Made by a program: the position numbers and the translations under genes. This document shows positions 23,767-31,434 of a DNA stretch of 40,860 bases, in pieces. The notes beneath the pieces were generated by a model that made no database searches, was not told the DNA's origin, and was given only the letters and a program-made list of their open reading frames with translations. The number at the start of each line of letters is the position of its first letter. Within the stretch, counting starts at the first letter, position 1. Source of the stretch: a virus; the IMG/VR virus record IMGVR_UViG_3300033148_003449, positions 1-40,860 of that record; one strand, given 5' to 3'.

Positions 23767-24273
23767 TTATATATGTGTCCAATTTTTTTTTCTTACTATA
23801 AGTCCAATAAGTCCCTGACTGACATTAAAAATGTCTGCTAAATTTCGTTGAAAATAAATACCTTGACGGTAAATATCTCTAATTAAAATAATATCATTAT
23901 TGCTTAATTTAGCGCGTCCGTGATTTGCCCCGCGGTTATCCTTAAGGCCCGTTAGATATGCATGTTTATTATTTTCTGACATTGTACAATATTCAAGATT
24001 TTCAAGCCTATTGTCGGTTTTAATTCCGTTTTTATGATTGACCGTTAATCTTGATTGACCGTTAAATGCTAACATAACTAAACGATGAACCTTTAATATT
24101 TTCTTTTTATAAAAATTTTTATATTTTAAACTTAACCCCACTACAAGATATCCCGCTGGCGTCGTTGTTTGTTTTAAGAATCTTGCGCCCTTAGTGTTTA
24201 GAGAAAATATTTTTCCTTTATCACTAACTAAATAATCATCAAAGCCCGGTATTGAACGCCATTCTATAATCAT
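23767..24273 (-). CDS. HNH homing endonuclease (NUMOD4-HNH), second copy
   Basis: This is a 168-residue endonuclease with the same domain order as the one at 18222-18728: NUMOD4-type start (EWRSIPGFDDYLVSDKGKI), HNH core (HRLVMLAF, VNHKNGIKTDNRLENLE, NNKHAY) and a C-terminal HTH (NLADIFNVSQGLIGLIV). The core is nearly identical to the paralogue, while the flanks and synonymous bases differ. It sits inside the sugar operon, between radical SAM and the SpsF-GT2 gene, as a free-standing mobile insertion. The start has AAGATAGGGG. Confidence 0.9.
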   Translation of the reverse strand: MIIEWRSIPGFDDYLVSDKGKIFSLNTKGARFLKQTTTPAGYLVVGLSLKYKNFYKKKILKVHRLVMLAFNGQSRLTVNHKNGIKTDNRLENLEYCTMSENNKHAYLTGLKDNRGANHGRAKLSNNDIILIRDIYRQGIYFQRNLADIFNVSQGLIGLIVRKKNWTHI

Positions 24274-24291
24274 TTACAACCCCTATCTTAA

Positions 24292-25260
24292 TTAACTATC
24301 TTTATTAGGTTTAAAACCCTTAAATGACTCATAACTTGAACAACCCTTGCAAGGCTCGCACAAAAAGGCTTTTTTATCTCTTAGGTTGGATCTAACCATT
24401 TCCGCCTTAGATGAATTAAACAATTCATATAATGATGTTTCATTTATATTACCTAAAACTAGCTTTTCTTTTATATCAGGGCAACACATTTGAGCCCGCC
24501 CATCATGTAAAAAAATCATTCTCACAAAGGCTTGGATGCATGATTGCCTATTGTCAAAATCTCGATCGTTTACGGCCTCATCTTGGACGCTCGTCTCCAA
24601 CCTTCCGTCAACCATATCACGTATTGAAACCTCTATTTCAGGCCATTTACTTTTTGCAATCGCCATAAAATCCTCATCGGCGTTTGCTTTTGTTCTTACT
24701 GCTTGTAAAATTAATTGTGTCTCGGACTTAATACGCTCTTTAGAATTGTAAAATAAATCAATGTTTTCCATGATTAAATCATGGTCCCCCTTGATTCTTT
24801 GGCTTTCAAAAATTTGTTTATTAAAAGAATCAAAGGAAACTTTGACTTTGGTTAAGCTAGCAAGGCCGTCAAATTTATCATCCCTAAATTTAGGTAAAAT
24901 CTGAAAATTAGTATTTGCGATTCTATCAATAAATGTCAACCCACTTGCTAAACTCTTTGCGTATTTTACAATTTTTGTATAGCTAGGGTTTATAGTGCTT
25001 TCGCCTCTAAAGTTGAATTTTAATGAGTTAACCTCAAGCCTAGCGGATTGATCTAGGATATCAAGCGCGATATGCTCCGGCATTATTCCCTTTGTAAAGG
25101 GGAGTTTGTCTTTGTTTGACGCGGAATGATAACAATAAGAACAAGCCAAATTGCAAGAGCTTGCAAGCTCAATCATGACATCAACCGGGACAATAAGGCC
25201 CATGTCTTTTCCGTCTAAATATCGGTGTCTATAAATATTATATAATGTTTCTTTATTCAT
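24292..25260 (-). CDS. Radical SAM protein with SPASM-like C-terminus
   Basis: This is a 322-residue protein with the 4Fe-4S motif CNLACSYCYH (C36, C40, C43), which cleaves S-adenosylmethionine to start radical chemistry. C-terminal cysteines (MCCPDIKEK, LCEPCKGC) look like a SPASM-type auxiliary cluster site, with GNINETSLYELFNS typical of that region. Similar proteins occur in surface-sugar and peptide-modification loci. In this operon it may modify the sugar or its carrier. The target is unknown. The ribosome region is AAAAGATAGGG. Confidence 0.85.
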   Translation of the reverse strand: MNKETLYNIYRHRYLDGKDMGLIVPVDVMIELASSCNLACSYCYHSASNKDKLPFTKGIMPEHIALDILDQSARLEVNSLKFNFRGESTINPSYTKIVKYAKSLASGLTFIDRIANTNFQILPKFRDDKFDGLASLTKVKVSFDSFNKQIFESQRIKGDHDLIMENIDLFYNSKERIKSETQLILQAVRTKANADEDFMAIAKSKWPEIEVSIRDMVDGRLETSVQDEAVNDRDFDNRQSCIQAFVRMIFLHDGRAQMCCPDIKEKLVLGNINETSLYELFNSSKAEMVRSNLRDKKAFLCEPCKGCSSYESFKGFKPNKDS

Positions 25261-25327
25261 TTTCCGCCCTATCTTTTATAAGTCTCATATTAAAAATATG
25301 GTCATTAATAGGACGGTTGTCAATGCG

Positions 25328-26095
25328 TTAAGGGCCGTAGGGCAATTCTTTTGCTATAATATTACAATTAGAAATTCTAATTCTATTTCCAGTTAATGCG
25401 GCAAATTGCACGGCATACGTACAGGCGGCGGTTGGATTAAAATCAATGGCAAATAAGGTTGAGGGAAAAGCTCTTGATGTTGACGTTGACGGTAATTGGA
25501 ATTGATTTTCAAAAATAACATTTGTTGTTGTATCTCTATATATTCTAAATTGACCAACAACCCCAACGCCGATTGTCAAAGATTGGAACTCATAAGAGGC
25601 AAGAGCGGCGTTTAAACTATGTGGGCCGAAACTAACCTCCATATAATTATTATATACAGATGTTGCGCTCAATGTTGCAACCGTTTTCCAAACACTCCCC
25701 CCGGCCCCCTCGGATGTATTTGTATTTGCCGATCCATATTGAAAAGCTAAATTTAATGAACCAACAACATCTAAACCATTAGCGTTGATAGATGTAACCG
25801 TTGAGCCCTCAATCACAAAGTTAAATGCGCCGGTTGTATCGGTTAAACTTCCCTCTATGATTAAGCTTGCCGTTGTTGTTGATGTCTCTAAATCAATGGA
25901 TCCAACATAAGCCTTATTCCACCTATGATCATCCGTACCCAAATCATGTGTCAAATCGGACGCGCTTGCGGTGTCTGTATTTACCGGCAATATATGGCCC
26001 CGAAAAACACTAAAATTTGTGTTTACTTCGGATGATTTGGCCGAAGTATTGGGAGAAAACTCATTAAATGCGGTTATTGTTGCGCTTGATGGCAT
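25328..26095 (-). CDS. Tail fibre / receptor-binding protein 2
   Basis: This is a 255-residue beta-rich protein. Its N-terminus (MPSSATITAFNEFS, then NTNFSVFRGHI and DLGTDDHRWNKAY) is shared with the protein at 28659-29264, including 41 identical bases at the 5' end. This common part is probably the tail attachment domain. The C-terminal part (about 110-255, SVWKTVATLSATSVYNNYMEV) is different and should be the variable binding head. It closes the tail-tip module before the radical SAM gene. Confidence 0.7.
   Translation of the reverse strand: MPSSATITAFNEFSPNTSAKSSEVNTNFSVFRGHILPVNTDTASASDLTHDLGTDDHRWNKAYVGSIDLETSTTTASLIIEGSLTDTTGAFNFVIEGSTVTSINANGLDVVGSLNLAFQYGSANTNTSEGAGGSVWKTVATLSATSVYNNYMEVSFGPHSLNAALASYEFQSLTIGVGVVGQFRIYRDTTTNVIFENQFQLPSTSTSRAFPSTLFAIDFNPTAACTYAVQFAALTGNRIRISNCNIIAKELPYGP
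26055..26095 (-). repeat. 41-base direct repeat at the 5' end of fibre gene 2
   Basis: Bases 26055-26095 are identical to 29224-29264. Both copies cover the first codons of fibre genes with a common N-terminus. Such identity next to diverged sequence is a sign of recent recombination or gene duplication and gives a site for further exchange. Confidence 0.9.
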
Positions 26096-26116
26096 TATAA
26101 AACCCCTTATTGTTTA

Positions 26117-26599
26117 TTATAAATATCCCTTGTCTTCGCAAACAAGCGTTTCAAGTCCGGCCTTTGCGGACGCACAAAGAGCCGTCCAGTCATTTTTCTT
26201 TTTATCATCTTTTAATTTTTGCTCATCCTCGGCGGTTTGAATTGCCGCAAGTCTCGCCGCTCTTTTTGCCGCATCATAAACCGGCTTAACGCAATAAACC
26301 TCTGAAAAATCACCCGCAACAATTGGGCGGCCGTAGTTATTTTCAAAGTCGCTGCAAAGATTTTCTAGTTTTGCGTAACAATCGGCCTCACTTATACAAG
26401 CCGTTGTTTGGTTTTTCTGATATGTTATATCTAAAAAGTTTTTAACGTCTTTTCCGTCGTTGTCTAATGGGCAAGCCTCAACCATTCCCGCCGGTGTAAA
26501 GCCGGTTGCGTCTTCAATTTTTGACTCATTAATAATTAAACATTTTGCAAAGGTTTGAAAACTAAATATTGATAGTAAAATTATAATTAAAAATTTCAT
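26117..26599 (-). CDS. Secreted cysteine-rich protein in the tail-tip module
   Basis: This 160-residue protein has a classic Sec signal peptide (MKFLIIILLSIFSFQTFA, cleavage after A18). The mature part has eight cysteines (for example ACISEADC, ENLC, VYC, TALC, LVC), an even number that suits four disulfides formed in the periplasm. It is coupled by TAATG to the signal-peptide fibre gene. No family is recognised. It may be a partner or chaperone of that fibre, or an unrelated secreted effector. Confidence 0.7.
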   Translation of the reverse strand: MKFLIIILLSIFSFQTFAKCLIINESKIEDATGFTPAGMVEACPLDNDGKDVKNFLDITYQKNQTTACISEADCYAKLENLCSDFENNYGRPIVAGDFSEVYCVKPVYDAAKRAARLAAIQTAEDEQKLKDDKKKNDWTALCASAKAGLETLVCEDKGYL

Positions 26600-28662
26600 T
26601 ACTTGATTCTCCTCGCTGATATTTTATAGCCTAATGTTTCAAGGTTTGTAATGGATCCGGATGCATTTGCCTTTAAGTAATAAGTTGTTGTTTCCGTTAA
26701 CGTAACATTTTTCCTCATAAGATTTACAGTGTCCGCCCGTCCCGTTGTTGTTGTTTTAGCCTCATAAACTCTATTGTCACCCGTTGCCGCATCACTAAAA
26801 GAATTTCCCGACTCCGTAGAAACACCACAATTTAATGTGGCCGTTGTTGTCGCGCCGTTTGAATAATAAACAATTAGCGCCGAAATATCCCACTCGCCCG
26901 GCGTTAAAATAATACTTGTTAAATCGCCCCATGTCCCGGCGGTGATTGTGAAACTTGTTTGAGTAGAATTTATTGCTTCAATTAATTCGCTTGTCCCGTG
27001 CACGGAAAAGGCGCTAAAATCAGCAACGCGAATTACATCAATGCTGAAATCGTCAGCGCTCCCCAATACTGTGTAATTAGTGTCAACCGTAGAATCAACG
27101 TAAACCTCTAGATAGTCGCCTTTAACAAGTGAAACAACCCTGTCAATATCAATAATCATTAATGTTGCGGATGAATTAGCAAGACGGCGGCGTAAAGAGG
27201 AACCATTTTTATATAAAAATAAAGTGTATTGTTCGCCGTCCGAAACATTATTTAATGTTGCATCAATATTTATTAAATAATCACCGTCTTTTATTATATC
27301 TATTCTATTTGAGCTAGTATCAACCATTGAAAACTTATCAATTGAAGCCACATCAATTGTGACTTTGGTTGCGGTTGCCGCCGCAATGGCCTGATTATTG
27401 CTTAATTGAGCTTGTGCCTTAACCGTACTAAAAAGGGCCTCGGTGGTGCTTATGCTTGCACCCGCGGACCAACCGGAAATTGGGATTTTAAATTGAAAAT
27501 CAATAATATCTCCGGTTGTCCAAGTATGCGGCCCGCTCACAGTGATTGATGTTGGTACCGCCGAGGATGTTAAATATTTTAATTCGAGTTCGGTTGACGA
27601 TATCGCAACAACGGACAAGGCCATTCTAGTGATCCCCGTCTCTAGTGCCGTACCCCGCCCAACCGTGGCCTCATTGCCAACCGTTAACTTTGTTGTGTCT
27701 ACACTTTGACCGTCTGGTATATCTATTTTTAAATAAGTCCCAACATTTGTTGTTGACCCTAATTCCATTCTTATATGACCAACCATATAAGACCCGGACC
27801 TTGACCAGTAAGCGTCGTCAATTGTGCCATTGCCTAAAGTAAATGGCCCACTTGTAAACGTGGGAGTAAAATCGACGGGCGGCGTTATAATCGCGCCCGG
27901 AATTAGCCCACTAGGCCCGCTTTTAATATCGTCAAAATATAATAAATATTCGGACGCCGTATCACTGTCTGAAGCTAAATGAAAACTTAACCTATAACTA
28001 GCTGTAGTGGATCCTAATATAATTTGAAACGGTAAAGCAAATTTTCTATTTGGGATTGCCTCGGTATCATCCCCAATAACGGCAAGCTCAACGCTGTTAG
28101 TAATATCATAGGCCTTTAAAGACCAGTCCCCACTTGTTAACATTCCCGAAAAATCGATTTCAATAGTGCCGGATAATTTTCGGCCATAGTCTTGAGGATC
28201 GACCGTTTGACTGGTTAAAGAAACTCCATGCCCGGATCCGTCCGCGGCGCCGTGCTGAATCACCAAAGAGTTTTCGCCCTCTAATAAGCCCGTGGTTGAT
28301 GTTAATACAATACCGACTGATGTCGGTATCCCACTTGTCCCGTCGGTATAAGCCCCCCCGGAATTATAAACATTAACGATGCCCGATAAAGATCCCGAGT
28401 TAATGGTTTCGTTTGAATCACTAAAATAATTTTTAGCCCCGCCGGATCCCCCGCCGCCTAAATCGCCCCACGTTGAGCCATTATATAATTTTGCTTTGTT
28501 GGCGCTTGAGTCGTATCGAATCGCGCCCGCGTTGCCGCTTGACGGGATTGTGCTAGGCTTTAATTGTATTAAATCCGCCGTGATAACCGTCGCGGCGTAT
28601 GCATAAATTGAAAATAAAAATATTAATAATATATATCCAAGATATTTTCTTAAGTGTTTCAT
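26599..28662 (-). CDS. Large fibre-like protein with a Sec signal peptide
   Basis: This is a 687-residue protein. The N-terminus has basic KHLRK, a hydrophobic core (YILLIFLFSIYAYA) and a likely cut after AYA. Then comes the GAIRYDSSANKAKLYNGSTW motif often found at the base of phage and bacterial fibre proteins, a Gly-rich linker, and several beta domains. One (about 270-400) has YWSRSGSYMVGHIRM and HTWTTGDIIDFQFKI. Another (about 430-550) resembles a C1q/TNF-like jelly roll (IIKDGDYLINIDATLNN, YTLFLYKNG). Virion proteins are not normally exported, so this is odd for a tail fibre. It is coupled by ATGA to the first receptor-binding gene. Confidence 0.78.
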   Translation of the reverse strand: MKHLRKYLGYILLIFLFSIYAYAATVITADLIQLKPSTIPSSGNAGAIRYDSSANKAKLYNGSTWGDLGGGGSGGAKNYFSDSNETINSGSLSGIVNVYNSGGAYTDGTSGIPTSVGIVLTSTTGLLEGENSLVIQHGAADGSGHGVSLTSQTVDPQDYGRKLSGTIEIDFSGMLTSGDWSLKAYDITNSVELAVIGDDTEAIPNRKFALPFQIILGSTTASYRLSFHLASDSDTASEYLLYFDDIKSGPSGLIPGAIITPPVDFTPTFTSGPFTLGNGTIDDAYWSRSGSYMVGHIRMELGSTTNVGTYLKIDIPDGQSVDTTKLTVGNEATVGRGTALETGITRMALSVVAISSTELELKYLTSSAVPTSITVSGPHTWTTGDIIDFQFKIPISGWSAGASISTTEALFSTVKAQAQLSNNQAIAAATATKVTIDVASIDKFSMVDTSSNRIDIIKDGDYLINIDATLNNVSDGEQYTLFLYKNGSSLRRRLANSSATLMIIDIDRVVSLVKGDYLEVYVDSTVDTNYTVLGSADDFSIDVIRVADFSAFSVHGTSELIEAINSTQTSFTITAGTWGDLTSIILTPGEWDISALIVYYSNGATTTATLNCGVSTESGNSFSDAATGDNRVYEAKTTTTGRADTVNLMRKNVTLTETTTYYLKANASGSITNLETLGYKISARRIK

Positions 28663-29264
28663 TCAATGGCCCCTCTTAAAACATAAACGTCTAATATTCC
28701 CGCGGCAAGTGAATCAAGATTTGCCCCGGTTGATGTTGCATAAACTCTAATTGATGTTGCCGTATCAAAGGCCGGAACGTCAAAGATTGAATAAATATCC
28801 TCGACCGTTGAAGTGTTAAACGCATCGTACGGCATAACGATCCGATCATTGTCCGCGCTTGTTCCAAGCATAACGCTAATTGCTGAAATACCGCCGCCGG
28901 TAAAGGCCGCCGTTTGTCTCATTACAACCCGCTCAATTGTGCCCATTGCCGGACTTGAGAAAATCTCACTAAAATTTGTAGCCGTTGCCGCCTGTAAGTC
29001 TGTATATGTAATTGAATATTTATTCCAATTTGTCACAAGACTTGCCGCCGTTGCTAAAATAAAATTGTTGGCATAAACATTGCGCCAAGCGTATTCCGTT
29101 GAGCCTAAATCATAAGTCCCCGTTGCCGCCGCCGTTGCTGTATTTGGATCAACCGCAATTATATGACCTCGAAAAACACCGAAATTTGTATTATGATCCG
29201 CGCTCTTAATCAGTGTCTTAGCTGAAAACTCATTAAATGCGGTTATTGTTGCGCTTGATGGCAT
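28659..29264 (-). CDS. Tail fibre / receptor-binding protein 1
   Basis: This 201-residue protein shares its N-terminal attachment region (MPSSATITAFNEFS, NTNFGVFRGHI, YDLGSTEYAWRNVY) with the protein at 25328-26095. The rest (about 75-201) is a different beta-rich domain. It lies directly after the tail hub, the usual place for the first fibre. Its stop overlaps the start of the signal-peptide fibre. Confidence 0.68.
   Translation of the reverse strand: MPSSATITAFNEFSAKTLIKSADHNTNFGVFRGHIIAVDPNTATAAATGTYDLGSTEYAWRNVYANNFILATAASLVTNWNKYSITYTDLQAATATNFSEIFSSPAMGTIERVVMRQTAAFTGGGISAISVMLGTSADNDRIVMPYDAFNTSTVEDIYSIFDVPAFDTATSIRVYATSTGANLDSLAAGILDVYVLRGAIE
29224..29264 (-). repeat. 41-base direct repeat at the 5' end of fibre gene 1
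   Basis: These bases are identical to 26055-26095, covering the first codons of the paired fibre genes. Confidence 0.9.
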
Positions 29265-29266
29265 GG

Positions 29267-30661
29267 TTAAACCTCTCTTGCAATTATTTTAGTCTCTAAT
29301 TTATCTAAATCAACCCTTATCATCAAAGGCCTATACTCATCATTATTTATAGAAATTGCGGACCCAACAAAAGGATCCCATGTTAATTCATCGCCCGTCA
29401 ATGCGGCGGCCGATGTATCCGCCCATGTGTTTAAATCCCATAAGCTCCCAACCTCAACCGGGTTTGTATCGTATGTTATCCCCAACCTATCATTGATATT
29501 TAAATGCGGGACAAATGTCGCCCTAAATTCAAGCTCTTTTTTCTTAGCCGAAACGCTCGTAAAAATAGAATTTGCAATCAAAGAGGCCGCCGTTGCATCC
29601 AACCATAGATTGCTCATTTGGAATGATTTATGACCATAATTCCAAGGGCCATTACCCCCGCCAACGCTTAATTGGGTTTCAACCGTCTCGTAACTTGTCG
29701 ATGTATCCGCGGCCGCATGTTTAACCTGTACCCTTGAATAATATTTTGATTGTCTAAATCCAAAAAAATCAATGCCTTTTATCTGTATTCCATAAGATCG
29801 ATCATTAGAGCCTACGCCGTGAAACTCATAGCTTGTTGCGCTTGATATAGCATCTTTTCCAACAAAGTTAAAAACCGCCTCATTATCGACATAAGCCGTA
29901 AAATTCTCGGCCTCGGCAAGCTTTTCAATGACATCCCAAACACTTCTATCAATTACATTTTCCGCGTTTCCGTCGTCTAATGTTGGATAATTAACCGTTG
30001 TTGTGGCTATGTTCCAATTTGTTGTTGTATCATCAAAAAAGGGCCTGAATACATAAGAGCCCGCGCTATCTTGGTGATCCCTAACCATTGTAATAAAATC
30101 ACTGGCAACCATTCCCGTTGATGTATAACCGTCTAAACTTGCCGCCGGATAATCTCTTAATATTTGAGTTAATGGCATCGCCTTTAAAGTTAATTCGTTT
30201 TTATCATTTATATTTATATCGCCTTGAATGACTCCCGTGTAAACAATGGCCGTCTCATCCCATGTATTTTCGTCATAAGTCGCGGCATCCCAAAAAGTAT
30301 TTGGTACCTCGGAATTAGTGTAAATTCCATCCGCTCCAAGTGTTTGTTTTGAAAATCCGGCCTCTATTTTTAAAAGTGTTCTTTGTTGAGAAGCATAACC
30401 AAACCATAAACTAGAGTTATCCTCTTCGGGATTATATCGACCGCTATCATTAGCAACAACAATATTTGTTGTTGAAAATCTAATTCGCCCCGGCTTTAAT
30501 AGATCAATTTGTTGAACTACTTGGCCCCACTTTTTAACATCGCTTGTTATCTCTTGCCATTCGCTTTCAAAGAGCCCCGTTGCCAATAAACGGCGCTTTA
30601 TATAAGCCCGTCTAAAAACTTTAGATTTATTATTTTGAAGCTCCCCTAAAATACCACTCAT
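29267..30661 (-). CDS. Tail hub / tip attachment protein
   Basis: This 464-residue protein lies in the expected place for the siphovirus hub or Tal-like protein, after the distal tail protein. The N-terminal part (RIRFSTTNIVVANDSGRYNPE, then TLLKIEAGF and VYTGVIQGDI) resembles the hub domain seen in such proteins, which have a beta-barrel that starts with a track of bound-position motifs. The end reads RPLMIRVDLDKLETKIIARE. No enzymatic motif is seen. The family call rests on position and fold pattern. Confidence 0.65.
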   Translation of the reverse strand: MSGILGELQNNKSKVFRRAYIKRRLLATGLFESEWQEITSDVKKWGQVVQQIDLLKPGRIRFSTTNIVVANDSGRYNPEEDNSSLWFGYASQQRTLLKIEAGFSKQTLGADGIYTNSEVPNTFWDAATYDENTWDETAIVYTGVIQGDININDKNELTLKAMPLTQILRDYPAASLDGYTSTGMVASDFITMVRDHQDSAGSYVFRPFFDDTTTNWNIATTTVNYPTLDDGNAENVIDRSVWDVIEKLAEAENFTAYVDNEAVFNFVGKDAISSATSYEFHGVGSNDRSYGIQIKGIDFFGFRQSKYYSRVQVKHAAADTSTSYETVETQLSVGGGNGPWNYGHKSFQMSNLWLDATAASLIANSIFTSVSAKKKELEFRATFVPHLNINDRLGITYDTNPVEVGSLWDLNTWADTSAAALTGDELTWDPFVGSAISINNDEYRPLMIRVDLDKLETKIIAREV

Positions 30662-31434
30662 TAAGAAACCTCATTCAAGGTTATAGAGCCCGTAAAATTA
30701 GCCGTTTTGCTATCCTCGGAATATTCGTAAAAATCAAACCCGCCGGGCCAAACAACCTTATAAAATATCCCATCCCAACCCGCGGAAGTCTCAAAGGCCG
30801 AGAATACAAAATCATTTTTTTCATCCCAAACGGTAAAAAGATCATCCCTAAAGGTTTCGGTAATATATTTAAATTTAATTTTAGTTGAGAATTTCTTATC
30901 AACGATATGCAACCTTAAACCGCCGTCGCTTAACTTGTGGGCAACCTCTTTTGCGTTTAATTTAGGCTTATAATTTTTAGATGTTGGGATTCTAGGGAAT
31001 ATTAATTTAGTATCGCCTAGGTAAATATATCCTATGGCCTTTTCTGCGTTGGCCGTTATAGTTGATTTAAAATCAAATGTTACCGATGTGCAATTAACCG
31101 CGCTTGTTTTTAGCATCATTGATGAATAAGAATTATTAGAAAATTGGCTTGTTGTAGTATGCGCGGCCGAATCTAATGTAAATGTTGATGCGGTTGCGCC
31201 GTTGTAAAATATATCAAAGGCCTTTACATTTATTTGCTGTAAGGCAATTCGAGAAACTGATAATGTTGAGTCAAAATTAATGGTCAAGCTTGACGTTGTT
31301 GCATCGTCGTCTAAGCCGTTGGTCACATATTGAAAAGACGGATCCCTAATTAATAAGTTGTCAGCCGTCAATGTGTTTGAATCGACAACCAATGCCGTTG
31401 ATGTTTCAAAATAATTATTCTTTAAAAATTCCAT
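30661..31434 (-). CDS. Distal tail protein-like (tail tip)
   Basis: This 257-residue beta-rich protein directly follows the tape measure gene, where siphoviruses encode the distal tail protein that joins tube and hub. A jelly-roll-like N-terminal part (LTINFDSTLSVSRIALQQINV) is followed by a C-terminal domain with FSTKIKFKYITETFRDDLFTVW and YKVVWPGGFDFYEYSED. It is coupled to the hub gene by a one-base overlap. Confidence 0.6.
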   Translation of the reverse strand: MEFLKNNYFETSTALVVDSNTLTADNLLIRDPSFQYVTNGLDDDATTSSLTINFDSTLSVSRIALQQINVKAFDIFYNGATASTFTLDSAAHTTTSQFSNNSYSSMMLKTSAVNCTSVTFDFKSTITANAEKAIGYIYLGDTKLIFPRIPTSKNYKPKLNAKEVAHKLSDGGLRLHIVDKKFSTKIKFKYITETFRDDLFTVWDEKNDFVFSAFETSAGWDGIFYKVVWPGGFDFYEYSEDSKTANFTGSITLNEVS

